This document shows, piece after piece, positions 1-9,360 of a stretch of DNA of 64,000 bases. The stretch is from assembly GCA_008011715.2 (NCBI GenBank), contig CP136508.1, positions 744,001 through 808,000 of the forward strand. Reading direction: 5' to 3'. The notes under the pieces are model-generated. The model had not been told where the DNA came from, made no database searches, and saw only the letters and a list, made by a program, of their open reading frames with translations. Source of the stretch: [Empedobacter] haloabium (GTDB lineage: Bacteria; Pseudomonadota; Gammaproteobacteria; Burkholderiales; Burkholderiaceae_D). The position numbers were made by a program, and so were the translations under genes. Numbering within the stretch: the stretch's first letter is position 1; every line of letters begins with the position of its first letter.

Positions 1-557
1 CGCACCTGCTCGTGGTAGGCCGCGACCAGCTGGTCGAAGGTGACGTTGCGGGCGGCCGGGTCGTTCACGTCCGGCGAGATCGAGGCCGTCTTCGGCGTCG
101 GGCCCAGCGCGCCGGCGACGAAGCGCGGTTTGTCGGGCGTGCTGTACTTGGCGGTCGCCGCGCGCGCCAGCTTCGCGGCCTCGACGTTCATCTCGTAGGC
201 CAGGTGCGCCATGTGGTAGTCGTCCTGCGCGATGGTCGTGGCGCCGAACGTGTTGGTCTCGATCAGGTCGGCGCCGGCGGCCAGGTAGCGCTCGTGGATC
301 TCCTGGATCACGTGCGGCTGCGTCAGGGTCAGCAGCTCGTTGTTGCCCTTGACGAAGAGTTCGCGCGCGCCGCTGCCGGCGGGCGCCGCGAAATCGATGA
401 AGCGGCCTTGCGGCCCGCCGCGGTAGGCCTGTTCGTCCAGCTTGTATTGCTGGATGATCGTGCCCATGGCGCCGTCGAGGAACATGATGCGGCGCGACAG
501 GATGTCGCGCAGTTGCGCTTCGGTCTGGGAGGCTGGGCGGGTCGCGATCTTGGTCAT
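1..557 (-). CDS. metH: Methionine synthase, homocysteine-binding N-terminal part (partial)
   Basis: This is the 5' part of a cobalamin-dependent methionine synthase; the window edge cuts it after about 185 residues. The protein starts MTKIATRP at the ATG ending at 557. It shows the pterin/homocysteine methyltransferase opening [11 protein letters not shown] (about residues 27-37), then NELLTLTQP and [16 protein letters not shown], the family's substrate-barrel strands. The domain takes the methyl group from methylcobalamin to homocysteine in the cytoplasm. In many Burkholderiales metH is split, with this domain as a separate protein of roughly 350 residues. The missing 3' end prevents deciding between split and full-length forms. 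Confidence 0.93.
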   Translation of the reverse strand, partial: MTKIATRPASQTEAQLRDILSRRIMFLDGAMGTIIQQYKLDEQAYRGGPQGRFIDFAAPAGSGARELFVKGNNELLTLTQPHVIQEIHERYLAAGADLIETNTFGATTIAQDDYHMAHLAYEMNVEAAKLARAATAKYSTPDKPRFVAGALGPTPKTASISPDVNDPAARNVTFDQLVAAYHEQV

Positions 558-613
558 TTTGCTACTTTCGAGGAGCTGCGTCGGTGGGCGGGAGGCTTGC
601 TGGCCGGTCTGAA

Positions 614-619
614 ATTATA
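614..619 (-). promoter_or_regulatory. Candidate -10 box for metH
   Basis: On the minus strand this reads TATAAT, 56 bases upstream of the metH start codon. No convincing -35 hexamer is seen at 16-18 bases further upstream. The 57-base leader is too short to hold an SAH or cobalamin riboswitch. Confidence 0.35.
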
Positions 620-679
620 CGGCAAAGCAGCTTTTTCGCTTGCCGGGCGGCCAGCGCCCGTTCTGCCGGCCCACTCGTG

Positions 680-714
680 AAAACGGCCTGCGCACCTTGC
701 GGTGGGCAGGCCGT
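680..714 (-). terminator. Intrinsic terminator of the PEP-CTERM gene
   Basis: A 9-bp stem (683-691 with 706-714, ACGGCCTGC/GCAGGCCGT) closes a 14-base loop. On the minus strand it is followed by TTTT. It sits just beyond the stop codon at 732, so it should end transcription of the PEP-CTERM gene before metH. Confidence 0.65.
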
Positions 715-731
715 CGCGGGGGCCGCGCGGA

Positions 732-1340
732 TCAGCGCTGGCAGGGCTGCAGCGGCTCGTTCCTGCGGCGGCGGGCCACACCGGCGACCAGCGCCAGGCC
801 CGTCAGGATCATGGCCCACGTGCCCGGTTCCGGCACAGCCGGCGTCACACCGCCGCTCGACAGTGACGTGATGGAGAACCTGGTCTCGTCCGTCCACAGG
901 TAAGCGCCGCTGCGGGTTTCCGATTCCGGCGTGAAGCGATAGCTGTATTCCTCGATGCCGGCGCGAACGACATAACCGCCACCATAAATACGCTCCGGAT
1001 CGGTGCCAGCTGTTCCCGCAGAGAAATCAAGCTTGCCGCCGAGTTCATAACGGAAACGGTCGGTGCCGCAGTAGTTATAGGGGCTGTTCATGCTGCTGCA
1101 GGCCATATAATCGGTGCCGTTCAGCACGAACTCGGTGATCTCTTCCTTTTCGATGATGCCGTCGTGGTTGACATCGCTGCCCGTGAACGATCCGGTGATC
1201 GTGCGATCCTGGACAAACATCCAGTTATCCTCATCGAAAAAACCGACGTAGGCGAACTGCCAGGTATTTGCCGCGCTCGCTGCGGCGCTGATTGCGAGCG
1301 AACCGGCCATCATGCCGGCAATAGCGAGTTTCTTGAACAT
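732..1340 (-). CDS. PEP-CTERM sorting domain protein with an EF-hand-like loop
   Basis: A secreted protein of 202 residues. The chosen start (MFKKLAIAGMMAGS) gives a clean signal peptide ending near ASA-AN, with GAGAAG-like bases upstream; an earlier in-frame ATG at 1376 would add 12 residues before the signal and is less likely. The C-terminus has the exosortase signal VPEPGTWAMILTGLALVAG followed by an arginine cluster, so the protein should be cleaved and delivered to the surface or matrix by the exosortase/EpsH system. Residues about 46-58 (DVNHDGIIEKEE) look like an EF-hand or dockerin calcium loop. The function is unknown. Confidence 0.85.
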   Translation of the reverse strand: MFKKLAIAGMMAGSLAISAAASAANTWQFAYVGFFDEDNWMFVQDRTITGSFTGSDVNHDGIIEKEEITEFVLNGTDYMACSSMNSPYNYCGTDRFRYELGGKLDFSAGTAGTDPERIYGGGYVVRAGIEEYSYRFTPESETRSGAYLWTDETRFSITSLSSGGVTPAVPEPGTWAMILTGLALVAGVARRRRNEPLQPCQR

Positions 1341-1624
1341 GATGCTTCTCGGACAGAAGTGAAGAGGAGCAGCCATGGTATCGCGGTCTTCCCCTCAAGG
1401 AAACTTATATGTCTCCGCTGTGTGCGGATACAACGCTTATATTATCGTTCAGTTACCGTCTTAACGCCGCTCAATATATCGGCAGAAAATACCCGAGGTA
1501 ACGAAAGTTTATACGGGGAAAATAACATTCTTTTGAGAAAAATCAATTCCAACGGAATCGATATTCGAATGGGGAAGTGCGGCGCGCAGGGGCGGGCGCT
1601 GCCGCCCGCCCGCGTTGAGTGGCC
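1341..1624. other. AT-rich intergenic region between fmt and the PEP-CTERM gene
   Basis: These 284 bases are much richer in A and T than the flanking genes, especially 1400-1575. No gene is convincing. The region should carry the promoter of the leftward PEP-CTERM gene and the 3' end of fmt, which is transcribed toward it. No clear hairpin with a T-run was found. Confidence 0.4.
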
Positions 1625-2581
1625 TCAGCCGAAGCGCAGGCCATCCAGGGCGAAGCCCTTGATGAACTCGGCGGCAGGCAGGCGCTTGCCGCCTGGCTTC
1701 TGCAATTCGGTCAGGCGCAGCGCACCGCTGCCGCAGGCGACGACAATGCCGTGCTGGGCATCGGCGGCCAGTACCTGGCCGGCCGGCGCATTGCTGCCGG
1801 CTTCCAGCAGTTCAGACCCCCACAGCTTGATGACGGTACCGTTGACGGTGCCGTGCGCGCCCGGGAACGGATTGAACGCGCGAATCTTGCGGTGGAGGTC
1901 GCGCGCGGAATGGGTAAAGTCCAGCGCCGCTTCCTCCTTGGCGATCTTGGCCGCATAGGTGACGCCGTGTTCCGGCTGCGGCACGGCCTCGACGATACCT
2001 TGCGCCATCTTGTGCAGCACCTTCACGACCATCTGCGCGCCCATGGCGGCCAGGCGGTCGTGCAGGATCGCGGTGGTATCGTGCGGGCCGATCGGGGTGC
2101 GCTCGATCAGCAGCATCGGCCCCGTGTCCAGGCCTTCCTCCATTTGCATGATCGTCACGCCGGTCTCGGCGTCGCCCGCCTCGATGGCGCGGTGGATCGG
2201 CGCGGCGCCGCGCCAGCGCGGCAGCAGCGAGCCGTGGATATTGATGCAGGGCTTGATGTCGAGCGTGCTGCGCGGCAGGATCAGGCCATAGGCGGCCACG
2301 ACCATCGCGTCGTACTCGGTGGCCAGCAGCAGTTCGTGCGCGGCCTTCGCTTCCTGCGCCCGCTGCGGGTCCTTGGCGTCCATGCGCAGCGACAGCGGCT
2401 GGGCGACGGGGATGCCCTGCGCGACGGCGAACTGCTTGACGGCCGACGGCTGCAGCTGCAGGCCGCGGCCGGCGGGGCGGTCCGGCTGGGTCAGCACGAG
2501 GGGAATCTCGAAACCCGCCTCATGCAGCGCCTTCAGCGCGACGGCGGCAAACTCGGGCGTACCAGCGAAGACGACTTTCAT
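1625..2581 (-). CDS. fmt: Methionyl-tRNA formyltransferase
   Basis: Transfers a formyl group from 10-formyl-tetrahydrofolate to initiator methionyl-tRNA in the cytoplasm. The length of 318 residues is standard. The catalytic motif [15 protein letters not shown] lies at residues 114-128, giving Asn114 and His116, with Asp152 in LDTGPM; these match the known catalytic triad of the family. The N-terminal Rossmann-type fold is followed by the C-terminal tRNA-binding domain (from about 210). It follows def by 13 bases on the same strand, the common def-fmt operon, in which the added formyl group is later removed by the partner enzyme. Confidence 0.98.
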   Translation of the reverse strand: MKVVFAGTPEFAAVALKALHEAGFEIPLVLTQPDRPAGRGLQLQPSAVKQFAVAQGIPVAQPLSLRMDAKDPQRAQEAKAAHELLLATEYDAMVVAAYGLILPRSTLDIKPCINIHGSLLPRWRGAAPIHRAIEAGDAETGVTIMQMEEGLDTGPMLLIERTPIGPHDTTAILHDRLAAMGAQMVVKVLHKMAQGIVEAVPQPEHGVTYAAKIAKEEAALDFTHSARDLHRKIRAFNPFPGAHGTVNGTVIKLWGSELLEAGSNAPAGQVLAADAQHGIVVACGSGALRLTELQKPGGKRLPAAEFIKGFALDGLRFG

Positions 2582-2594
2582 GGCCGCGCTCCGA

Positions 2595-3134
2595 TCAGCG
2601 GCGACCGTTGGCGCGCAGCTGGCGCTCGCGTTCCATGCCGCGCTCTTCCTTCAGCAACTTGGTCTTGATGCGGTTGCGCTTCAGCGGCGACAGGTACTCG
2701 ACAAAGACCTTGCCGGCCAGGTGGTCCATTTCGTGCTGGATGCACACGGCCAGCAGGCCGTCCGCATCCACTTCGAAGAACTCGCCCTTGGCGTCCTGCG
2801 CGCGCACCTTGACCTTGGCCGGGCGCTCGACGTCGTCGTAAATGCCGGGCACGGACAGGCAGCCTTCGTCGTAAACCTGCTTGTCGTCGCTGGCCCAGAC
2901 GATCTCGGGATTGATGAAGACCGTCAGCTGGTCCTTCGTCTCGCTGATGTCGATGACGATCACGCGCTCGTGCACGTCCACCTGCGTGGCGGCCAGGCCG
3001 ATGCCGGGCGCGTCATACATGGTCTCGGCCATGTCGGCCACCAGGCGCGCGATGCGTTCGTCGAACACTTCGACAGGCTTGGCCACCTTGTGCAGGCGGG
3101 GATCGGGATAGCGGAGGATGTTCAGTATGGACAT
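2595..3134 (-). CDS. def: Peptide deformylase
   Basis: Removes the N-formyl group from nascent proteins, using a metal ion (Fe2+ in vivo). The 179-residue protein carries all three family motifs: GIGLAATQ (44-51), EGCLSVP (90-96, metal ligand Cys92) and HEMDH (134-138, two metal ligands and the catalytic Glu). The start [14 protein letters not shown] at 3134 matches the usual N-terminus. An open frame continues 36 codons upstream but lacks family similarity. It is co-transcribed with fmt downstream and diverges from the LysM gene, with 285 bases between. Confidence 0.98.
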   Translation of the reverse strand: MSILNILRYPDPRLHKVAKPVEVFDERIARLVADMAETMYDAPGIGLAATQVDVHERVIVIDISETKDQLTVFINPEIVWASDDKQVYDEGCLSVPGIYDDVERPAKVKVRAQDAKGEFFEVDADGLLAVCIQHEMDHLAGKVFVEYLSPLKRNRIKTKLLKEERGMERERQLRANGRR

Positions 3135-3419
3135 TGGTGATCGGATATCAGGTATACAAAAGGGTTGCCAGGGACTTGGCACCTCGACAACGGCAACGGC
3201 GTCACCCGGCAACAACACCCGGCGCAATACAGCGCCGGGCAACGAGAACGGGCCGCGTCGCAGCGCGGTTTAGCTTGCCAGTCGAGGGTAAAGTGGGCAG
3301 AATTTGATTCAGTACGGCAAGTTTTCCCGGCCTGCCGGGAATCTCCAAGAACCACCACGGAGCGCCTCTCGAGATCGCGACGACGTCATCCGGGTGCCCG
3401 GTCAGTATCGGACATATTC

Positions 3420-4538
3420 ATGAAAAATTTTAGCACAGGTGGCGCGCGCCTGTCGGCGGGCCTCCTGCTTGCCGCCCTGCTGGCGGCCGCGCCAGCCTTC
3501 GCGCAAACCGCGCCGGACGGTTGCGCGTTCCGCACCGATGCACCGGATCGCCACGTCGTCACGGCGGGCGATACCTTATGGGATATCTCCGGCCGTTTCC
3601 TCGAGAAGCCCTGGTGCTGGCCGCGGGTGTGGGGCATGAATCGTGCCGAGATCGCCAACCCGCACTGGATCTATCCGGGCCAGGTGGTCTACCTGGACCG
3701 CGCCGCCGGACGGTTGCACTTGGCGAACCCGGTTGGCGCGACCAGCGCCGATGGCGCGGTGCCCGGCACGTTGAAGTTGTCGCCGCAACTGCGCACCGAA
3801 GGACTCGGCAAGGACGCCGTGCGCTCGATCCCGGCCAGCGCCATCGAACCGTTCCTGACGCAGCCGCTGATCGTCGAGGCCGACGAGCTGAAGAACGCAC
3901 CGCGCATCGTCGCGACGCCGGAAAACCACGTCTTCATCGGCAAGGACGACAAGGCCTATGTGCGCGGCAACCTGAACGGCGGCACGTCGTTCCAGGTGTT
4001 CCGGCCCGGCAAGCCCTTGCTCGATCCCGTCACGAAACAGCCCGTGGCGACGGAAGCGTTCTACCTGGGCACTTTGAAATTGCTGCGCGCGGCCGAGCCG
4101 GGCAGCGACGTGCACACCTTTATCGTCGCCAGCGCAAAGGAAGAGATGGGCGTGGGCGACCAGTTGATGCAGATGCCGCCGACGCCGATGCAGCACTACG
4201 TGCCGCATCCGCCCGAACGCAGGATCGATGCGCGCGTGCTGGCCATCTATAACGGCGTCACGCATGCGGGCCAGAACCAGGTCGTCAGTGTCAACCGGGG
4301 CCGGCTTGACGGACTCGATGTCGGCGCCGTGCTGCAGCTGTACCATAAGGGCCAGACGGTGCGCGATCCGGGTGCCAGCAAGGGCTGGCACAACCTGGGC
4401 AATCCGCAGGTCAAGCTGCCGGACGAGCAAGTGGGCAGCTTGTTTATCTTCCGCGTGTTCAACCATGTGTCGTATGGCCTGATCATGCAGGTGACGGAAC
4501 CGGTGGTGGTGGGCGACGTCGCCAAGTCTCCGGAGTAA
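3420..4538 (+). CDS. LysM peptidoglycan-binding domain protein
   Basis: An exported protein of 372 residues. The start at 3420 (MKNFSTGGARLSAG) gives a signal peptide with cleavage after AFA near residue 28. A single LysM domain covers about residues 45-93 (HVVTAGDTLWDISGRF to PGQVVYLDR) and should bind peptidoglycan glycan strands. The remaining 280 residues have no domain I can name. The gene lies 8 bases ahead of dprA; the LysM-dprA-smg-topB order is common in betaproteobacteria. A cell-wall role is inferred from LysM alone. Confidence 0.9.
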   Translation: MKNFSTGGARLSAGLLLAALLAAAPAFAQTAPDGCAFRTDAPDRHVVTAGDTLWDISGRFLEKPWCWPRVWGMNRAEIANPHWIYPGQVVYLDRAAGRLHLANPVGATSADGAVPGTLKLSPQLRTEGLGKDAVRSIPASAIEPFLTQPLIVEADELKNAPRIVATPENHVFIGKDDKAYVRGNLNGGTSFQVFRPGKPLLDPVTKQPVATEAFYLGTLKLLRAAEPGSDVHTFIVASAKEEMGVGDQLMQMPPTPMQHYVPHPPERRIDARVLAIYNGVTHAGQNQVVSVNRGRLDGLDVGAVLQLYHKGQTVRDPGASKGWHNLGNPQVKLPDEQVGSLFIFRVFNHVSYGLIMQVTEPVVVGDVAKSPE

Positions 4539-4546
4539 CCCCCGCC

Positions 4547-5704
4547 GTGCAAGCCACGGACTCCTTACCCAGCAGCAGCCATGACGGTGACAGCATTGCC
4601 GCATGGCTGCGTCTGGTTTACACGCCTGGCCTGTCGCGCCTTGCCGCCGCGCGCTTGTTGCGCCAGCACGGCACAGCGCAGGCAGTCATTGCGGCCAGCC
4701 ATGCATCGGATCGCGCCAGCGGTCTTGCGCCGGGCCATGCCGCGGCCTTGCGTGCGCCGCCATCGGCCGCGTTGCGCGCGCTGGTCGATGCCACCCTGGA
4801 ATGGTCGGCGCGGCCGGGCCATACGCTGCTGACCTACCACGACGCCGGCTATCCACCGCTCTTGCGCGAGATCGCCGATCCACCGCTGCTGTTGCATGCA
4901 TGCGGCAACGCCACCTTGCTGACGCGCAGTGCCCTTGGCATCGTCGGCAGCCGCAACGCCACCACGCAAGGTCGCCTCAACGCGGAGCGCTTCGCGCGCA
5001 GCCTTGCCGATGCCGGCCTGACGATCGTTTCCGGCCTGGCCCTGGGCATCGACGCGGCCGCGCATGCGGGTGCCTTGCAAGGCGCCGGGTCCACGGTCGC
5101 GGTGATCGGCACCGGCATCGACGTCGTCTATCCGGGCGCCAACGCGGCGCTGGCGCGGCGCGTCGCGCAAGGCGGCTGCATCGTCAGCGAGTTTGCCCTG
5201 GGCACGCCTGCGCGCGCGCCGCATTTCCCCATCCGCAACCGCACCATCAGCGGCATGACACGCGGCGTGCTGGTGGTCGAAGCGGCCGAACGTTCCGGCT
5301 CGCTGATCACGGCGCGCTGCGCGGGCGAGCAGGGCCGCGACGTGTTCGCCATCCCCGGCTCCATCCATGCCACGCTGTCGAAGGGCTGTCATCGTTTGAT
5401 CCGCGAAGGCGCGCTGCTGGTGGAGACGGCGGACGACATCCTGGCCGCATTGCGCATCGGCGATAGCGCGCGTGCACGGGGTTTTGGTGATGGCAACGCA
5501 AGTTGCGAGGACGCCATGACGAGCCTGGAGCGCGCCGCGCGGCCCCTGCTGGAGGCCTTGACGTACGATCCCGTCAGCGCCGACGAACTGGCTTCTCGCT
5601 TGCAACTCGATGCCGCTGATACTCAAGCAAGTTTGTTGGCATTGGAGCTTGCAGGTGTTGTGGAACGGCTGCCAGGTGGGGCTTTTCAGCGACTGAAACG
5701 ATGA
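4547..5704 (+). CDS. dprA: DNA-processing protein DprA
   Basis: Loads RecA on incoming single-stranded DNA during natural transformation. The 385-residue protein has the DprA Rossmann fold in the middle, with GIVGSRNATTQG, TIVSGLALGIDAAAHAGAL and the SGSLITARCAGEQGRDVFAIPGS region (residues about 130-275). The C-terminus (about 325-385) looks like the DprA winged-helix domain. The only sensible start is GTG at 4547, 8 bases after the LysM gene's stop, which suggests coupled translation. Confidence 0.96.
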   Translation: MQATDSLPSSSHDGDSIAAWLRLVYTPGLSRLAAARLLRQHGTAQAVIAASHASDRASGLAPGHAAALRAPPSAALRALVDATLEWSARPGHTLLTYHDAGYPPLLREIADPPLLLHACGNATLLTRSALGIVGSRNATTQGRLNAERFARSLADAGLTIVSGLALGIDAAAHAGALQGAGSTVAVIGTGIDVVYPGANAALARRVAQGGCIVSEFALGTPARAPHFPIRNRTISGMTRGVLVVEAAERSGSLITARCAGEQGRDVFAIPGSIHATLSKGCHRLIREGALLVETADDILAALRIGDSARARGFGDGNASCEDAMTSLERAARPLLEALTYDPVSADELASRLQLDAADTQASLLALELAGVVERLPGGAFQRLKR

Positions 5705-5757
5705 TCGCAATGGTGTGGGACTTGTGCCGCGCCGATCGATGCTGATAGAGTAGCGCC

Positions 5758-6222
5758 ATGTTCGACATCCTTGTTTATCTCTACGAGACCTATTACCGGC
5801 CCGACGCGTGCCCTGAACCGGCAGCGTTGGCGAAGAAGCTTTCGGCCGTCGGTTTCGACGACGTGGAGATCTCCGAGGCGCTGGTCTGGCTGAACGACCT
5901 GACCGAGATGGCCGGCGACGAGCAGGCATCCGTGGCCGCGTCGACCGGCATGCGTTTCTATGTCGAGCAGGAGCAGGATGTACTGGGATCGCAGGCCATC
6001 GGCTTTATCGCGTTCCTGGAAAGCGCGCGCGTGCTGACGCCGCTGCAGCGCGAGATCGTCATCGAACGGGCGTTGTCGCTGGAAGAGGCGCCCGTCAACC
6101 TGGGCAAGCTGAAGATCATCGTGCTGATGCTGTTGTGGAGCCAGGGCAAGGAGCCCGACGCATTGATGTTCGACGACTTGTTCGGTTCCGACGAAGAGCA
6201 GGCTCCCCGCCTGCTGCACTGA
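5758..6222 (+). CDS. smg: DUF494 family protein Smg
   Basis: A 154-residue cytoplasmic protein of the Smg/DUF494 family, recognised by the opening [13 protein letters not shown] and by its place between dprA and a topoisomerase gene, the order kept across beta- and gammaproteobacteria. Its biochemical function is not established. The start ATG is 53 bases after the dprA stop, with TAGAGTAGCGCC upstream and no strong Shine-Dalgarno sequence. Cotranscription with dprA is likely. Confidence 0.93.
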   Translation: MFDILVYLYETYYRPDACPEPAALAKKLSAVGFDDVEISEALVWLNDLTEMAGDEQASVAASTGMRFYVEQEQDVLGSQAIGFIAFLESARVLTPLQREIVIERALSLEEAPVNLGKLKIIVLMLLWSQGKEPDALMFDDLFGSDEEQAPRLLH

Positions 6223-6511
6223 GCGCGCCGCCGGCTCTCGTCGGCGCAATGCTTTAATCACATATTCATTACGCTGCGGCATCGTCACGCGAGGGCGTCG
6301 CACGTCTGTCCGGCGCTGACGTTGTTGCTGGCCGAGGGCGCGCACCTTGCGAAGTCCAACGCAACGCGCTTATGATTGGCCCTTTTGCAAAACGGCAGGG
6401 CGCGCGGCGCGGCTGCCGAAAATGGCGACGGCGCAGCGGCGTCGTCGTTAACATGTATGATGCGCCTGCCCGCGTGCGGGCGTCATCGCAAAGCAACCGA
6501 GAACAACAACC

Positions 6512-9178
6512 ATGAGCAAAACCCTCATCATCGCCGAGAAGCCTTCTGTCGCGAACGATATCGCGAAGTCGCTTGGCGGCTTCACCAAGCACGATGAGTA
6601 TTTCGAATCCGACGAATACGTGCTGTCTTCCGCCGTCGGTCACCTGCTGGAAATCGCGGTGCCGGAAGAGCACGACGTCAAGCGCGGCAAGTGGAGCTTC
6701 GCGCACCTGCCGATGATCCCGCCGTACTTCGCGCTGAACCCTATCGCCAAGACGGAAAGCCGGCTCAAGGTCCTGAATAAACTGATCAAGCGCAAGGACG
6801 TCACCGCCCTGATCAACGCATGCGACGCGGGCCGCGAAGGTGAACTGATCTTCCGCCTGATCGCGCAGAACGCGAAGGTGAACAAGCCCGTCAAGCGCCT
6901 GTGGCTGCAGTCGATGACGCCCACCGCGATCCGCGAGGGCTTCGCACACCTGCGCAGCGACGAAGAGATGCTGCCGCTGGCCGACGCGGCCCGTTGCCGC
7001 TCCGAAGCCGACTGGCTGATCGGCATCAACGGCACCCGTGCGATGACCGCCTTCAATTCGAAAGAGGGCGGCTTCTACCTGACGACCGTGGGCCGCGTGC
7101 AAACGCCGACCCTGTCGATCGTGGTGGAACGCGAGGACAAGATCAAGAAGTTCGTACCGCGCGACTACTGGGAAGTGCGCGCCGAATTCGTCTGCGCCGC
7201 CGGCGTGTACGAAGGCCGCTGGCTCGACACGAACTTCAAGAAGGACGAGAACGATCCGGAAAAGCGCGCCGAGCGCCTGTGGAGCAAGGCTGCTGCCGAC
7301 TCGATCGCGCTGGCGTGCCGCGGCAAGCAGGGCAACGTCACCGAGGAATCGAAGCCGACGACGTCGATGGCGCCCGCGCTGTTCGACCTGACCTCGCTGC
7401 AGCGCGAGGCCAACGGCCGCTTCGGCTTCTCCGCCAAGAACACGCTGGGCCTGGCGCAGGCGCTGTACGAGAAGCACAAGGTGCTGACTTACCCGCGTAC
7501 CGATTCGCGCCACCTGCCGGAAGACTACCTGCCGACCGTGCAGTCCACGCTGGAAGTGGTCAAGCAGAATCCGAACTACCACCAGTTCGCCAAGCAGATC
7601 CTGGACAAGGGCTGGGTCAAGCCGAACAAGCGCATCTTCGACAATACCAAGATCTCGGACCACTTCGCGATCATCCCGACCGGCATCGCGCCGAAGGGCT
7701 TGTCCGAGCCGGAACAGAAGCTGTACGACCTGGTCACGCGCCGCTTCATGGCCGTGTTCTTCCCGGCCGCGGAGTTCCAGGTCACCACGCGCTACACGGA
7801 AGTGTCGGGCCACCAGTTCAAGACCGAAGGCAAGGTCATGACGAACCCCGGCTGGCTGGCGGTGTACGGCAAGGACACGAGCGACGACAAGGAGGGCGGC
7901 GGCAACCTGGTGCCGGTGGCGAAGGGCGAGAAGGTGCACACGGAGCAGGTCAACGCCAACGGCCTGGTGACGAAGCCGCCCGCGCGCTACACGGAAGCGA
8001 CGCTGCTGTCCGCGATGGAAGGCGCCGGCAAGCTGGTCGACTCGGACGAATTGCGCGACGCGATGGCCGGCAAGGGCCTGGGCACGCCAGCCACGCGCGC
8101 GGCCATCATCGAGGGCCTGCTGACGGAAAAATACCTGATCCGCGAAGGGCGCGAGCTGATCCCGACGGCGAAAGCTTCGCAGCTGATGACGTTGTTGCGC
8201 GGCCTGGGCGTCAACGAACTGACGGCGCCGGAGCTGACGGGCGAGTGGGAATACAAGCTGTCACAGATGGAGAAGGGCAGGATCTCGCGCGAGGAATTCA
8301 TGCGCGAGATCGCGCAGATGACGCAGATTATCGTCAAGCGCGCCAAGGAATACGACAACGACACGATCCCGGGCGAATACGCCACCCTGGCCACGCCGTG
8401 CCCGAACTGCGCCGGCGTCGTCAAGGAGAATTACCGCCGCTTCGCGTGCACCAAGTGCGACTTCTCGATGAGCAAGACGCCCGGCAGCCGCCAGTTCGAG
8501 ATCGCCGAAGTGGAAGAGCTGTTGAAGAACCGCACCATCGGTCCGCTGCAGGGCTTCCGCTCGAAGATGGGCCGGCCGTTCGCCGCGATCCTGCGCATCG
8601 TGCGCGACGAGGACATCAACAACTTCAAGCTGGAGTTCGACTTCGGCCAGAACGACGAGGAAGGCGAGGACGGCGAGGGCGTCGACTTCACCGGCCAGAC
8701 GCCGCTCGGCCCGTGCCCGAAGTGCAATGGCGGCGTGTACGAGATGGGCCTGGCCTATGTGTGCGAGCACAGCGTGGCCAAGCCGAAGACGTGCGACTTC
8801 CGCAGCGGCCGCATCATCCTGCAGCAGGAGATCCTGCCGGAGCAGATGGCCAAGTTGCTCAACGACGGCAAGACCGATCTGCTGCCGGGCTTTATCTCGC
8901 AGCGCACGCGCCGTCCGTTCAAGGCCTTCCTGGTGAGGGGCAAAGACGGCAAGATCAGCTTCGAGTTCGAACCGCGCAAGGAAAAGCCGGGTGCGAAGCC
9001 GAAGGCCGGTGCGGAAGCGGCGGCGGAAGGCGGCGAGGAAGCAGCAGTCGCGCCAGCGAAGAAGACGGCGGCGAAGAAGGCCGCCGCGAAGCCGGCCGCG
9101 AAGGCCGCCACCAAGACGGCGGCCAAGAAGGCGCCGGCGAAGAAGGCCGCCGCCAAGAAGACCGTCGCGGCGGAATAA
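6512..9178 (+). CDS. topB: DNA topoisomerase III with Zn-finger and lysine-alanine tail
   Basis: A type IA topoisomerase that passes single strands to decatenate and relax DNA. The 888-residue protein opens KTLIIAEKPSVANDIAKSL, the TopB-type TOPRIM start, with acidic DAGREGE further on. The catalytic tyrosine in LTYPRTDSRHLP is Tyr327, in line with the family. After about residue 625 come two cysteine clusters, CPNCAG...CTKC and CPKCNG...CEH, which look like zinc ribbons. The last 50 residues are a basic alanine-lysine repeat resembling histone H1-like tails, probably for DNA binding. It ends at a strong terminator. Confidence 0.96.
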   Translation: MSKTLIIAEKPSVANDIAKSLGGFTKHDEYFESDEYVLSSAVGHLLEIAVPEEHDVKRGKWSFAHLPMIPPYFALNPIAKTESRLKVLNKLIKRKDVTALINACDAGREGELIFRLIAQNAKVNKPVKRLWLQSMTPTAIREGFAHLRSDEEMLPLADAARCRSEADWLIGINGTRAMTAFNSKEGGFYLTTVGRVQTPTLSIVVEREDKIKKFVPRDYWEVRAEFVCAAGVYEGRWLDTNFKKDENDPEKRAERLWSKAAADSIALACRGKQGNVTEESKPTTSMAPALFDLTSLQREANGRFGFSAKNTLGLAQALYEKHKVLTYPRTDSRHLPEDYLPTVQSTLEVVKQNPNYHQFAKQILDKGWVKPNKRIFDNTKISDHFAIIPTGIAPKGLSEPEQKLYDLVTRRFMAVFFPAAEFQVTTRYTEVSGHQFKTEGKVMTNPGWLAVYGKDTSDDKEGGGNLVPVAKGEKVHTEQVNANGLVTKPPARYTEATLLSAMEGAGKLVDSDELRDAMAGKGLGTPATRAAIIEGLLTEKYLIREGRELIPTAKASQLMTLLRGLGVNELTAPELTGEWEYKLSQMEKGRISREEFMREIAQMTQIIVKRAKEYDNDTIPGEYATLATPCPNCAGVVKENYRRFACTKCDFSMSKTPGSRQFEIAEVEELLKNRTIGPLQGFRSKMGRPFAAILRIVRDEDINNFKLEFDFGQNDEEGEDGEGVDFTGQTPLGPCPKCNGGVYEMGLAYVCEHSVAKPKTCDFRSGRIILQQEILPEQMAKLLNDGKTDLLPGFISQRTRRPFKAFLVRGKDGKISFEFEPRKEKPGAKPKAGAEAAAEGGEEAAVAPAKKTAAKKAAAKPAAKAATKTAAKKAPAKKAAAKKTVAAE

Positions 9179-9180
9179 GG

Positions 9181-9208
9181 AACGGGACCCGCGGGTCCCG
9201 TTTTTTTT
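9181..9208 (+). terminator. Intrinsic terminator of topB
   Basis: The perfect palindrome 9181-9202 (AACGGGACCC and its complement) is followed directly by T8, two bases after the topB stop. This is the clearest intrinsic terminator in the window. Confidence 0.93.
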
Positions 9209-9236
9209 GCGTGCGCACTGTTACAGCGTCCGGCCT

Positions 9237-9335
9237 GGGGTCTGTCCCCGCATGGGGACAGACCCCGGTTTTAATCACGCAAGTCGCATGGTTCAGCGAT
9301 TAAAACCAGGGTCAGTCCCCGAGGGGACAGACCCT
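9237..9335. repeat. Compound palindrome with three stems
   Basis: Two short stem-loops are nested in a larger one. Stem A is 9237-9249 with 9254-9266 (GGGGTCTGTCCCC, perfect, 13 bp). Stem C is 9308-9320 with 9323-9335 (one mismatch). Between them 9263-9276 pairs with 9298-9311 (GGTTTTAATC/GATTAAAACC core). The element sits between convergent topB and an unknown gene, beyond the topB terminator. The GGGTCTGTCCCC arms relate it to the other gene-end palindromes in the window. Confidence 0.75.
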
Positions 9336-9360
9336 AAGCCCAGATACTTTGCTGGTGCGC

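Noticed and set aside
558..731. An SAH or cobalamin riboswitch before metH
   Set aside because: The leader from the likely -10 to the start is only about 50 bases, and no conserved SAH or B12 box is visible.
6269..7939. A 556-codon minus-strand frame opposite topB
   Set aside because: The topB frame carries the active-site tyrosine and TOPRIM residues; the opposite frame shows the typical shadow composition of Val, Arg, His and Gln.
9237..9335. CRISPR-like repeats
   Set aside because: Only two short palindromes with no regularly spaced repeats, no spacers and no cas genes.
9237..9335. A tRNA gene, because of the cloverleaf-like shape
   Set aside because: No T-loop GTTCGA-type sequence, acceptor stem or anticodon arm of correct size was found.
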